Below, piece by piece: positions 13,910 to 21,444 of a stretch of 23,129 nucleotides of DNA (its first letter is position 1; every line of letters starts with the position of its first letter). The stretch lies in the IMG/VR virus record IMGVR_UViG_3300044614_002074, positions 1 to 23,129 of that record; one strand, written 5' to 3'. A program made the position numbers and the translations under genes. The notes under the pieces were generated by a model. The model was not told the DNA's origin, did no database searches, and saw only the letters and a list, made by a program, of their open reading frames with translations. This DNA comes from a virus.

Positions 13910-16528
13910 TCAATCCCCCGGCGGGATCCATTCGACCGATTTCCCGACGGCCCGGACGGTGCCACAGCCAGGCGTGGCGGCCACCACCTCGAGCAACCAA
14001 CGGCGCACCTCCGCCGCTGGGCACTGGCGGGCCGGCAGGCACCAACTGCGGACGCATTTTTGAGGGACCGGCTGGCAGCCGTGCTGCTGGCGCCAAAGCT
14101 TGCCGCGATCGAGGAGGCGTTGGATCGCCCCGGCGGTGGAGTGGCGGACGGGGGCGAGCAATTTCTGGCGTTCGGTGGCGAACAGCGCGACGAGGGCGAT
14201 GGCATCGCGCAGGGTGGAGAGGGGAATGGGGATGGTGAGGGGGAGGCCTACGGCCGCCTGGCGGATGGCGTGGAGCACCAGCGCGATGCGCAACGTCTGG
14301 CCCCTTTGTTTGCTGAGATACTGCCGATCGGTGGCGTCGGTGGCGGCACGCCGCAACTCCTGCAGCCTGCGGATCCAACCCCGGAACGTGTCCAGGGCAT
14401 CATCCGCGAGGGGGACCACGGGCGGTCGGTTGGTGTCGCTGGTGCGTGGCGGCAGCTGCGCCGCCAGGGCGTCGATGGCGCGGTAAAGGTTGCCGAGCAC
14501 CGGGGCCAGGTCGGTGGTGCTGCTGATGTAGTCGTAATCCCAGTCTCCGAGGTCGTACCAGAAAAATCTGCTCCAGAGGCCATCAGCATCGGGGCAGCCA
14601 TTGTGGGCGTCTGCGTCGGCCTTCCACAAGCCTGCGAGCATGTCCGGCTGCAGGTTGCCGAACAGCGAAACTGCAGGATTGGGCACGAAAACGGAATCGC
14701 GGCCAACGCGATCGGTGATCAGCGCGGACCCGGCATAGAGGGCCAGCCATTTGGGGCGATCGGAGCGGTGAGCGGAGCGGGTGAGCTGCTGAAACCAACC
14801 GGTGAGCTCGTCGTGATAGCTGAGAAGGCCCGGACTGGCGCCAGCAGCCAGGATGATCTCCTTTTGCTCGATGGTTGAATCGGAGATCAGGAGGTGGCGT
14901 AGCTGCGGCTGCGGATTCACGGCCAGGTAATCGGCCACTGGATCCCCCCCTGCACCACCCGATTCGGACGCCATCGCCTTGGCGAGGCGTTGCGCCTCGG
15001 AGAGGCCTGTTTTCCAGCTGGTGACGGCCTCTGCGTGGCGCTGGTGTTCGCGCGCCTGCCATGGGGTGAGTGCACTTTCGACGCATGGCGCGGCGGTGGG
15101 GGTTTTGCCGGCGCCGGCCTCGGTCATGTTGATGCCCCAGATGATCGCGGGTTCTGTCCAGTTGTTGCCGGCCTCTGCTGCGACGCGCAGGCGGTTGCCG
15201 ATCATCGAGGCGGCAGTGCAGAGGATCGGCAGCAGGAACCCGCGAGGCGGCAGCTGCTGCTCTGTCGCGTAGCTGGAGACGGTGTTGGCGATGCCTGCGG
15301 GAAGGACGTTGGCGACGGTGGCCAGCTCGGCCGCGGCGGAGAGATCACGCAGATCGGCAATCGCTGCGGCGAGCTCGGCAGCGGCATCCTCGTCGTCGTC
15401 AGCGTCCCCGCCGGCGGGGGCCGCCTTGCCTGGGTAGTGGGGGGCGGGCAGATCGGCGGGAATGAACGGCTCGCCGTTGAGGGGCGGGCTGGGCGGCGTG
15501 GCCCTGGGCACGTCGTGCCTACTGACATCGACGCGGGCGGCCTTGCATTGGGCGATGAATGAGCCGGGGTCGAACTGCTCAAACGCCCAGCGCTCCACCC
15601 CCTCGAACGTATCGGCCGCCTGGGGGTGATAGCGGGAGGCCAGGGCAATGGCGTCCGCTTTGCCTTTGCCGATAAGCTCCAGGCAACGGGTGAGGCCGCA
15701 GACCAGGCGCAGCGCTTCATCCCGCTGGCCGTTGTTGGCGTGGATGGTCGGGTAGGCGGCCACGAGGCGCTCCAGCTCGGCGTAGGAGCGGGGCTCGTTG
15801 GCGCTGCTGGTGCGGGCGGGGGCAGCTGGGGGAGCAGCGGGCGGTGGCGGCGGCGGCAGCTGGGGGAGGCCCGCTTCAAATTCCTCGGCGGCGTAGATGG
15901 CGGCCGGGTTGGAGGAGATGAGCCGGGCCCTGTGGGGGCCGTACTGGCCGCCAAGGCTGGTGCCATCGGCGGCGGCGTCTTTGTCGCGGTAGATGTAGGA
16001 GCTGCCGGCGAGGCGCATGAGGCGCGACGGGTTTCGGCAGGTGGGGTCCGAATCGCAAAACCGGATGAGCCGGGCGGTGAGCGCCCGCCACCGGCCCGGG
16101 TCGATTGGTTCGCGCAGGCGCCAGTAGCAGTGAACTGATTTCCCGCCGGTGGCGAGCTGTGCGGTGGGTTCGGGCAGGCCGAGTGTCTGCCAGGCAGTGG
16201 TCTGCCAGGCGAGGTCTTGGTTGTCCCACTCGACGAACAGAAACTGGCAGGCGGCCACGTCGCTGTCGTTGGGCCCGCCGTTGGGGAGCCAGTAGAGGCG
16301 ATAGCCGCGGCGCTGGAGCTGCTCGAGCTGCTCGCGGCGATGGCCGAAGGTGGGCGCCAGATGAACGGCTCTCTCACCTGCTGGCTCGTGCTTTGAATCC
16401 CAGTGGATGGCGCGGTAGTGGCAGGCTGTGGGTGCGACCCCGAGGGCGGCCATGAACTGGCCGGCGGCTTCAACGTCGAAACGGGTTGCCGGCCCGATGT
16501 CGGTGACGGGTGCCGCCTGGAGGGTCAT
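13910..16528 (-). CDS. Primase-helicase: AEP-type primase fused to DUF3987 ATPase
   Basis: An 872-residue protein for phage DNA replication. Residues 35-215 look like an archaeo-eukaryotic primase domain, with an acidic motif near 97-103 (LFVEWDN), the sxH motif at 131-133 (KSVHCYWRL) and the LMRLAGSSY segment near 170. A Pro/Ala linker (223-245) precedes a helical middle part. Residues about 390-790 are DUF3987, a helicase-like ATPase with Walker A at 469-477 (TEAGAGKTP). Together they would prime and unwind at the phage origin. The start at 16528 follows a run of nine C and no Shine-Dalgarno. The gene diverges from the SF2 helicase across 78 bases. Confidence 0.82.
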   Translation of the reverse strand: MTLQAAPVTDIGPATRFDVEAAGQFMAALGVAPTACHYRAIHWDSKHEPAGERAVHLAPTFGHRREQLEQLQRRGYRLYWLPNGGPNDSDVAACQFLFVEWDNQDLAWQTTAWQTLGLPEPTAQLATGGKSVHCYWRLREPIDPGRWRALTARLIRFCDSDPTCRNPSRLMRLAGSSYIYRDKDAAADGTSLGGQYGPHRARLISSNPAAIYAAEEFEAGLPQLPPPPPPAAPPAAPARTSSANEPRSYAELERLVAAYPTIHANNGQRDEALRLVCGLTRCLELIGKGKADAIALASRYHPQAADTFEGVERWAFEQFDPGSFIAQCKAARVDVSRHDVPRATPPSPPLNGEPFIPADLPAPHYPGKAAPAGGDADDDEDAAAELAAAIADLRDLSAAAELATVANVLPAGIANTVSSYATEQQLPPRGFLLPILCTAASMIGNRLRVAAEAGNNWTEPAIIWGINMTEAGAGKTPTAAPCVESALTPWQAREHQRHAEAVTSWKTGLSEAQRLAKAMASESGGAGGDPVADYLAVNPQPQLRHLLISDSTIEQKEIILAAGASPGLLSYHDELTGWFQQLTRSAHRSDRPKWLALYAGSALITDRVGRDSVFVPNPAVSLFGNLQPDMLAGLWKADADAHNGCPDADGLWSRFFWYDLGDWDYDYISSTTDLAPVLGNLYRAIDALAAQLPPRTSDTNRPPVVPLADDALDTFRGWIRRLQELRRAATDATDRQYLSKQRGQTLRIALVLHAIRQAAVGLPLTIPIPLSTLRDAIALVALFATERQKLLAPVRHSTAGAIQRLLDRGKLWRQQHGCQPVPQKCVRSWCLPARQCPAAEVRRWLLEVVAATPGCGTVRAVGKSVEWIPPGD

Positions 16529-16606
16529 GGGGGGGGGACGGATCTCCGGACCCTAGCATTTTGTAGTCTGTTGTAGTGCTAGCATCCGGCGAGTCGCCGA
16601 GGTGTT
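16529..16606. promoter_or_regulatory. Divergent promoter region between primase and helicase
   Basis: These 78 bases must hold the start signals for both the leftward primase-helicase and the rightward helicase operon. A C9 run (G on the plus strand, 16529-16537) abuts the primase ATG. The 16-base repeat at 16562-16577 lies near the middle. No clear -35/-10 pair could be chosen. Confidence 0.55.
16562..16577. promoter_or_regulatory. TGTAGTCTGTTGTAGT repeat, copy 1 (candidate RHH operator)
   Basis: Two TGTAGT half-sites start ten bases apart, one helical turn. The identical 16 bases recur at 18229-18244 just before the ribbon-helix-helix gene. RHH dimers characteristically bind such in-line repeats. 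Confidence 0.55.
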
Positions 16607-18226
16607 GTGTTCGAGCTGCGTCCGTACCAAACGGCCCTGGCGACGGCGGGCGATGAGGCGATGTTGCGCGGGCAGCGGCCCTGCCTGGTGGCGCCGACGG
16701 GTGCAGGCAAAACCGTGATCCTGGCGGAGCTGACGCGCCGGGCGCTGGCCCGTGGCGAGCAGGTGCTGGTGCTGTGCCATCGGGAGGAAATCCTGGGGCA
16801 GATCGTCGCCAGCTTGCGGCGCCACCTGGGCCCGTCGGTGGTGGTGGCGATGGCGATCGCTGGCAGCCGTCCGCGGATGGATCGGCGGGTGATCGTGGGC
16901 ATGGTGCCGACCCTCAACCACCGCCTGGCAGCGCTGGCAGCGCTGTCCGGCTGCACGGTGCTGGCGGACGAGTGTCATCACGCTCCCAGCCCCAGCTGGC
17001 GGCGGGTGATGACAGCCGCGGCCCCGGCACGCATGGCGGGGTTGACGGCCACACCGGTGCGACCCGACGGGAAGGGCCTGGGCGATGAAGGTGTGTTCGA
17101 TGTGCTGGTGAATGGGCCAGAGGCGGCGGAGCTGATGCGCGACGGGAAGTTGTGCCGCTACCGGCTGTTTGCGGCGCCGCATTGGATCAGCTCGAAAGGC
17201 GTCAAGAAGAGGGGAGGAGAGTTCGTTTCGGCGGAGGTCGAGGGGCGGGTGGTGGAGATCAATGGTTACATCGTGCGCGACTGGCTGGCTGTCAACCCGC
17301 AACGACTCCCCACCATCTGCGTGGCGGTGAGCGTGACCCATGCGCACAAGGTGGCGGAGCTCTACCGGGCGGCGGGCATCAGTGCCGAGGCAGTGGATGG
17401 GAAGACCGCGAAGGAGGAGCGGCGGCGGATCTTCGAGCGGTTCCGGCAGGGCCGGTTGACGGTGCTGGTGGCGTGCGCGGTGGTGGATGAGGGGCTGGAC
17501 GTACCGGAGGCGACGGTGCTCCAAGTGTTGCGGCTGATCGGCAGCCTGCGGCTGTGGCGGCAACTGATCGGCCGGGTGCTGCGGACTGCGGACGGGAAGT
17601 CGCACGCGATCATCCTTGACCATACGGATAACTGGCAGCGGCTGCCGCCGCCGGATGCCGACATGGATTGGCGGCTGAATGCAGAGCCACAGCAGCCCCG
17701 CAAGCGGCTGCGGGTGGTGATGGATGAGGAGACCGGAGAGGTGCGGACCGATGGTGAGCTGCCGCCGGTGGAGGTGGAGGAGAACGGAACGCGACTGGTG
17801 GAGATCTCATCAGCCGAGCTGGCGCGCGCGCATCCGATCGTGGCGCGGCGGCTGCTGAATGAGAGGTGTAGGGCGGAGATTGACGAATTAAACAGACATT
17901 ATGAAATGTATTACCAAAAGCGTCTCTATAATCGCCCTGATCGACCCAAGGACGATTTTTTCTATGCTTGCCGCGGAGACTATCCGAAAGATCCCCAAAA
18001 GGCGCTATGGGTCGTGGAGAGGACTTCTTATCTGAACGACAGACTACGTCGATGGTTTGATTGTTTGGATGTACTGGAGGATGAAACACTGCACCTGCTG
18101 GGCGCAGCGCCGTCGCTGCGGTTGCCGTCGGGCTGGGCTGAGGGTCAGATGATGGTCAGGATGCTGCTGAGCACTGAGCAACGACTGGCGGCCACGAAGC
18201 GGCTGCAGCGCTCGTGGATGGGCTAG
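16607..18226 (+). CDS. SF2 DNA/RNA helicase (RadD-like architecture)
   Basis: A 539-residue ATP-driven helicase. Motifs in order: RPYQ Q-motif (5-8), Walker A APTGAGKT (29-36, Lys35), LCHRE (56-60), DECH box (121-124), TATP (147-150), RPDGKGLGD (152-160), motif V VDEGLDVP (293-300) and motif VI QLIGRVLR (319-326). These are complete, so activity is expected; the layout resembles YejH/RadD-type phage helicases. GTG at 16607 is the start, with GAGG at 16599-16602. The C-terminal 150 residues are not part of the helicase core, and bases about 17878-18060 within them are much less GC-rich than their surroundings. First gene of the recombination operon. Confidence 0.9.
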   Translation: MFELRPYQTALATAGDEAMLRGQRPCLVAPTGAGKTVILAELTRRALARGEQVLVLCHREEILGQIVASLRRHLGPSVVVAMAIAGSRPRMDRRVIVGMVPTLNHRLAALAALSGCTVLADECHHAPSPSWRRVMTAAAPARMAGLTATPVRPDGKGLGDEGVFDVLVNGPEAAELMRDGKLCRYRLFAAPHWISSKGVKKRGGEFVSAEVEGRVVEINGYIVRDWLAVNPQRLPTICVAVSVTHAHKVAELYRAAGISAEAVDGKTAKEERRRIFERFRQGRLTVLVACAVVDEGLDVPEATVLQVLRLIGSLRLWRQLIGRVLRTADGKSHAIILDHTDNWQRLPPPDADMDWRLNAEPQQPRKRLRVVMDEETGEVRTDGELPPVEVEENGTRLVEISSAELARAHPIVARRLLNERCRAEIDELNRHYEMYYQKRLYNRPDRPKDDFFYACRGDYPKDPQKALWVVERTSYLNDRLRRWFDCLDVLEDETLHLLGAAPSLRLPSGWAEGQMMVRMLLSTEQRLAATKRLQRSWMG

Positions 18227-18228
18227 GA

Positions 18229-18244
18229 TGTAGTCTGTTGTAGT
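18229..18244. promoter_or_regulatory. TGTAGTCTGTTGTAGT repeat, copy 2
   Basis: Exact copy of 16562-16577, ending 13 bases before the start codon of the RHH gene and starting two bases after the helicase stop. The position fits autoregulation of the RHH gene. Confidence 0.55.
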
Positions 18245-18257
18245 CCAGCCCTCCCCG

Positions 18258-18482
18258 ATGGCATCGCGCAACAAGGCCAAGGCGTGCAAGTCGCTCAAGC
18301 CAAGTCTTGTTATTTCTTTGCGGCTGCCTGTGCAGACGCATGCGCGGCTGCGGGAACTGGCTGCAACAGAGCGGCGTTCAGTAAACTGGCTGATTTCCGA
18401 CATTTTGCGGGAGCAGTTGGCGCTACTGGATGCGCGCGGCAGGAAGTGTTCTGCCGCCCCACCCTTGACATCCGAACCCTGA
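18258..18482 (+). CDS. Ribbon-helix-helix transcriptional regulator (Arc/CopG type)
   Basis: A 74-residue protein. After a basic N-terminus (ASRNKAKACKSLKPS), LVISLRLPVQTHARLRELAATERRSVNWLISDILREQLAL gives the full RHH pattern: a strand with alternating residues (VISLRLP) that enters the DNA major groove, helix A (THARLRELAATE), the turn RRSVN, and helix B (WLISDILREQLAL). The protein should dimerise and bind tandem repeats. An exact 16-base repeat lies just upstream and again before the helicase-primase divergence, so it may control its own gene and the replication genes. No Shine-Dalgarno is visible; the leader is CCTCCCCG. Confidence 0.8.
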   Translation: MASRNKAKACKSLKPSLVISLRLPVQTHARLRELAATERRSVNWLISDILREQLALLDARGRKCSAAPPLTSEP

Positions 18483-18489
18483 GGACCCA

Positions 18490-18891
18490 ATGAATCGATG
18501 GATGGCTGCTCCACCTCCGCCCACTGCTTCGCCCACTGCTCCGCCATTCTCCCACCACGATCTCGACGCTGCACAGCTCGAACGGTTTCAGGCTGAGACT
18601 GCTCTGCTGGAGGCCCAGGAGTGCCTAGTCATGGCGCAAGTCGATTGGCTTGTTGCCCACACGGCAGCGATCGAATCCGGTCAGGCATTCCAGCAGGCCC
18701 CCCAGCAGGCCCCCCAGCAGGCCCCTTGCCCCGCCCCCTACCCCGTAGTCTGCGCCCCCTACTCCGGCTACCCCGTTCCGCCCGTCGCTGACACGATGTG
18801 GCAGCAGGTTGTGAATGCACCCCACCAGCGGCCTGATGGGAAAGGCCTAGGCGATACCAGGACTACTGCTCACTCTGATTTCCAGATCTAA
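18490..18891 (+). CDS. Unknown protein with QQAP repeats and a helicase-like C-terminal peptide
   Basis: A 133-residue protein. The N-terminus is Pro-rich, then a helical segment (HHDLDAAQLERFQAETALLEAQECLVMAQVDWLVAHTAAIESG) that could form a coiled coil. Three QQAP units follow, coded by a 12-base tandem repeat near 18693-18724, then a Pro/Tyr-rich stretch. Near the C-terminus it carries RPDGKGLGD, identical over nine residues to residues 152-160 of the upstream helicase but with different codons. It begins seven bases after the RHH stop and ends three bases before the annealase gene, so it belongs to the operon. No family recognised. Confidence 0.65.
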   Translation: MNRWMAAPPPPTASPTAPPFSHHDLDAAQLERFQAETALLEAQECLVMAQVDWLVAHTAAIESGQAFQQAPQQAPQQAPCPAPYPVVCAPYSGYPVPPVADTMWQQVVNAPHQRPDGKGLGDTRTTAHSDFQI

Positions 18892-18894
18892 CCC

Positions 18895-19650
18895 ATGGCA
18901 ACAACTGCAGCAGCCGCCCAATCAGCGGCACTCGCTACCCAGGCGGCACCAGCGGCCGCGCCCGCAGCCGGGGGGCAGCATCAATGGCCCCTCCCACCGT
19001 CCTGCGGGCCAGACCCTGAGCGGCTCGCCGCTCTGGACAAGGCAATTTCTCTCGCAAGGCCTAATTTTGGGTCGTTGGCAAAAAACGAAACTGCCGACAT
19101 CAAGGGCAGGAAACATGGCTATTTGAATCTCCCTGGTCTTTATGAGGCCACGGTTTCCGCCCTGCTCACGCAGGGGGTGGTAGTGACTAACTCAATCGAC
19201 ATGGTTCAGGGCGGATTTTTAATTGTTACCACCCTCCACGACCTTAACAAAGGCGGTTGGCGTCAGAGCTCCTTTCCGATCGTAAACCTGTCGGGCGGCA
19301 GCAGCGCCATCGCCGCGGCGGCCACCACCGCCCCGAGGATCAACCTGCAGCTGTTGCTAGGCATCTGCGCGCAGGATGACGAGGTGGACGCGCCGGCGGC
19401 GGCGGTGGCGCCATGGAATGCGCCGGCGACTGCGGGCGGTAGCTGGGAGGCGCCAGCGGCCATGCAGGCCGCCCAGCCGGCTGCGCCTGGGCCTGCGATG
19501 CCATCGCCGATGCAGGGGCAGGGCCAGCAATGGACCCCCGCCGGCTACGCCCCCCAGGGCCAGCTCCAGGGCCAGCCGCAACCTCAGGGCCAGCCGGCTC
19601 CGCAGCAGCAACAGCCCCAACCCAACTCCAACCCTTACGCCAACTTCTGA
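18895..19650 (+). CDS. ERF-type single-strand annealing protein
   Basis: A 251-residue recombinase-type annealase. Residues about 55-165 follow the ERF pattern: LAKNETADIKGRKHGYLNLPGLYEATVSALLTQGVVVTN, FLIVTTLHDLNKGGWRQSSFPI, and AIAAAATTAPRINLQLLLGICAQDDEVD, corresponding to the usual ...YARRYAL..LLG...EDDD end of the domain. The first 40 and last 85 residues are low-complexity (Ala, then Gln/Pro/Gly) and end in NPYANF, possibly a protein-contact tip. ERF proteins pair complementary strands after an exonuclease has made single-stranded ends, and the exonuclease candidate is two genes downstream. Similarity is clear at the C-terminal ERF motif and moderate elsewhere. Confidence 0.8.
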   Translation: MATTAAAAQSAALATQAAPAAAPAAGGQHQWPLPPSCGPDPERLAALDKAISLARPNFGSLAKNETADIKGRKHGYLNLPGLYEATVSALLTQGVVVTNSIDMVQGGFLIVTTLHDLNKGGWRQSSFPIVNLSGGSSAIAAAATTAPRINLQLLLGICAQDDEVDAPAAAVAPWNAPATAGGSWEAPAAMQAAQPAAPGPAMPSPMQGQGQQWTPAGYAPQGQLQGQPQPQGQPAPQQQQPQPNSNPYANF

Positions 19651-20033
19651 TCATGAAATCCGCGAGAGTCTGCCTCTGGCCTGCAAAAGCTTCACAAAAT
19701 CCCCAGGCGCCGTGCCTAAATGGCGCGGTTGAGATCCCCGCTCAGCTGGTGTGGGAGCTCTCTCAGCTCATGGCCAATGGCCAGGGCATGGAGGTGAACG
19801 AGCGAACCGGCGAGCAGTTTTTCAGGCTGCGCCTATCGGTTTGGCGCGGCACCGGCGAAAACAATGGGCCGGTGCTCAACGGTCAATTCGAAAGCCCGAC
19901 CGAGCGGGCGACGTACGAGGCCAGCAAGGCGCAGCAGCAGGGCGGCGGCGGCTGGGGAGCAGCAGCGCAACCGTTCGGCGCTGCCCCACAGCCGCAGGCC
20001 CAGGGCCAGCCACAACCTCAGGGCCAGCCCGCT
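19567..20033. repeat. 33-bp near-identical repeat in two adjacent genes
   Basis: The segments 19567-19599 (end of the annealase gene) and 20001-20033 (tail of the next gene) match at 31 of 33 bases and encode the same GQPQPQGQPA-type peptide. Both begin CAGGGCCAGCC and contain CAACCTCAGGGCCAGCC. Confidence 0.7.
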
Positions 20034-20225
20034 GCAGGCGGCTATGCCCCCCAAGGCCAGCCACCCGCCGGCTACCCCCCTGCTGGCTATGCCCCTGCTG
20101 GCCAGCCCCCCGCCGGCTACAACCCGGGGCCCGCATACCCTGCAGCAGCACCCGCCGCTGCTCCACAACCGGCCGCCGCTCCGCCGCAGAGCGGCTGGGG
20201 GCAAACTGGCGGCTGGGGGCAGTGA
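19653..20225 (+). CDS. Small-domain protein with Q/P/G-rich tail (possible ssDNA-binding accessory)
   Basis: A 190-residue protein. The first 85 residues form one domain with two similar segments: CLWPAKASQNPQAPCLNGAVEIP and SVWRGTGENNGPVLNGQFESP, sharing W, N, P, LNG and E.P. This W-N-P-G spacing recalls DUF736-like small proteins. The remaining 100 residues are Gln/Pro/Gly/Ala/Tyr repeats (GYPPAGYAPAGQPPAGY) ending GWGQTGGWGQ, a tail arrangement like single-stranded DNA-binding proteins, although the acidic SSB tip is absent. It starts two bases after the annealase stop (TGATCATG) and overlaps the exonuclease start by one base. An SSB-like partner role is inference from context. Confidence 0.6.
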   Translation: MKSARVCLWPAKASQNPQAPCLNGAVEIPAQLVWELSQLMANGQGMEVNERTGEQFFRLRLSVWRGTGENNGPVLNGQFESPTERATYEASKAQQQGGGGWGAAAQPFGAAPQPQAQGQPQPQGQPAAGGYAPQGQPPAGYPPAGYAPAGQPPAGYNPGPAYPAAAPAAAPQPAAAPPQSGWGQTGGWGQ

Positions 20226-21154
20226 TGACCCCAGCCCTGGCCCTCCTGTCCCCGCAGGAGGGCCTTGCCTTTGATGAGCTCAGTCATCGGTACTGGGCCT
20301 GGTCTGCGTGTCGTGGCGAGTGGCTGCAACTGCCCAGCTGCTCGCAGGTGCTGTCCGAATCAGGCGTGAAGGCGTTCTCCTCGGCCAACTGGGAGCGATC
20401 CCTGATCAACAAGCAGGGCATGCGCCCCTACGAAGCCCGCCTCTACACCGAGCTCCACCGCGACGGCCGCGCCAGCATCGGAACCGAGCTCCACCGGCTC
20501 ATCCGTGCCGAGCTGCTGGGCGTGCCGGCGCCGCGGCCGGTCCATGCCGAGTCGTTGATGCTGCTGGCCACCTGGCGGCGTGAATTCCTGCCGCGGGTAG
20601 AGGTGGTGCTGGCCTGTGAACAGCCGATGTTCTCGAGGATGGGGTTCTACTCAGGAACACCCGACCTGGTTGCCAGGGTGGAGGGGCTGTGGCTGGTGAT
20701 CGACCCGAAATCGAAGGTGAGCCAGGAGAAGGCGAGGCCTTCGAGTTGGTGGCGGTACCAGCTGGCGGGCTACGACCTGCTGGTAGCCGAGAACTACGGC
20801 ATCGAGCTGGACGGCGCCGCCAACCTGATGATCTGGCCTGACGGGCTCGAAGAGGTTCATTGGACGGCTGCGGACATGGTGGCGGCGCGGTGTCGGTTCA
20901 TCGGCCACCTGGCGTGGTCGCATGCGGTGGCTGGCGCGGCCGGCAATGACGATCGAGCCAGGGCCCTGGGGCACCTGCTGACGGTGCGGCCTGATGCGCT
21001 GGAGCTGGCGCGACCACCCCGCGACTGTGGCGGGTGGACGGTGGCGGAGGCGTTGGGTGCCGGGCATTGGGCCGTGGCGGCGGCGGGGCCGCGTGATCCG
21101 CCCAATGCTGCTGCCTCCTCCCTGCCCTCTTCCCCTCCCCTCCTGCCCCCATGA
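20225..21154 (+). CDS. PD-(D/E)XK exonuclease, partner of the annealase
   Basis: A 309-residue nuclease. The N-terminus has FDELSHRYWAW and LPSCSQVLSESG, a signature start of phage RecB/Cas4-like PD-(D/E)XK enzymes. GTELHRLIRAELLG (86-99) supplies the conserved His, GTPD (144-147) the first Asp, VIDPKSK (159-163) the D-x-K, and WWRYQLAGYDLLVAE the following QxxxY helix. All catalytic positions are present. It would degrade duplex ends to create single strands for the ERF protein, as lambda Exo does for Beta. The start overlaps the upstream stop by one base (TGATG). The last 35 residues are Ala/Pro-rich and not conserved in style. Confidence 0.85.
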   Translation: MTPALALLSPQEGLAFDELSHRYWAWSACRGEWLQLPSCSQVLSESGVKAFSSANWERSLINKQGMRPYEARLYTELHRDGRASIGTELHRLIRAELLGVPAPRPVHAESLMLLATWRREFLPRVEVVLACEQPMFSRMGFYSGTPDLVARVEGLWLVIDPKSKVSQEKARPSSWWRYQLAGYDLLVAENYGIELDGAANLMIWPDGLEEVHWTAADMVAARCRFIGHLAWSHAVAGAAGNDDRARALGHLLTVRPDALELARPPRDCGGWTVAEALGAGHWAVAAAGPRDPPNAAASSLPSSPPLLPP

Positions 21155-21444
21155 TGCGATTTCTGCAAGATCCCAGCCTGCCGCCACGGTTCCCGATGGA
21201 GGTGAGTGCAACGCGAGACCAGGACGGCGTCGGCATGGCCTACGTGCGCTGCAACGACGGCAGTATCTGGATGGACACTGGCAATGAAACGGTGCCGTGG
21301 CGACGGCTGCCGGCGATCCCGGAGCCGACGGCGGAGGAGGAGGAGGAGGCAATGGGGAGGATGCAGGCGGCGACGCAGAGGACCTTTGATGCGGCGTACA
21401 TGAGATGGTCAGTGCCGCAAGCGGCGAATCGGGAGGGCGCGTAA
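21151..21444 (+). CDS. Unknown 97-residue protein
   Basis: The protein starts MMRFLQDPSLPPRFPMEVSATRDQDGVGMAYVRCNDGSIWMDTGNETVPWRRLP. The pattern DGSIWMDTGNETVPWRRLP looks like a small all-beta domain, followed by an acidic stretch (EEEEEAM) and a C-terminal helix. Two ATG codons in tandem at 21151 and 21154 are possible starts; the first overlaps the exonuclease by four bases. Leader sequence is C-rich. Last gene of the recombination operon. No family recognised. Confidence 0.65.
   Translation: MMRFLQDPSLPPRFPMEVSATRDQDGVGMAYVRCNDGSIWMDTGNETVPWRRLPAIPEPTAEEEEEAMGRMQAATQRTFDAAYMRWSVPQAANREGA

Noticed and set aside
13904-14878. 324-codon plus-strand frame opposite the primase gene
   Set aside because: Antisense shadow; the minus-strand protein has recognisable primase and ATPase motifs.
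14889-14900. Third CAGGAGGTGGCG match
   Set aside because: It lies inside the primase gene on the opposite strand and precedes no plausible start, so it is taken as chance.
16853-16860. GCGATCGC (HIP1 octamer of cyanobacteria)
   Set aside because: Only one copy was noticed; this is neither support for nor evidence against a cyanobacterial host.
16553-17623. 356-codon minus-strand frame opposite the helicase
   Set aside because: His/Gln/Pro-rich antisense shadow of a gene with complete helicase motifs.
18693-18724. Short tandem array considered as CRISPR
   Set aside because: 12-base repeats in frame coding QQAP, with no spacers.
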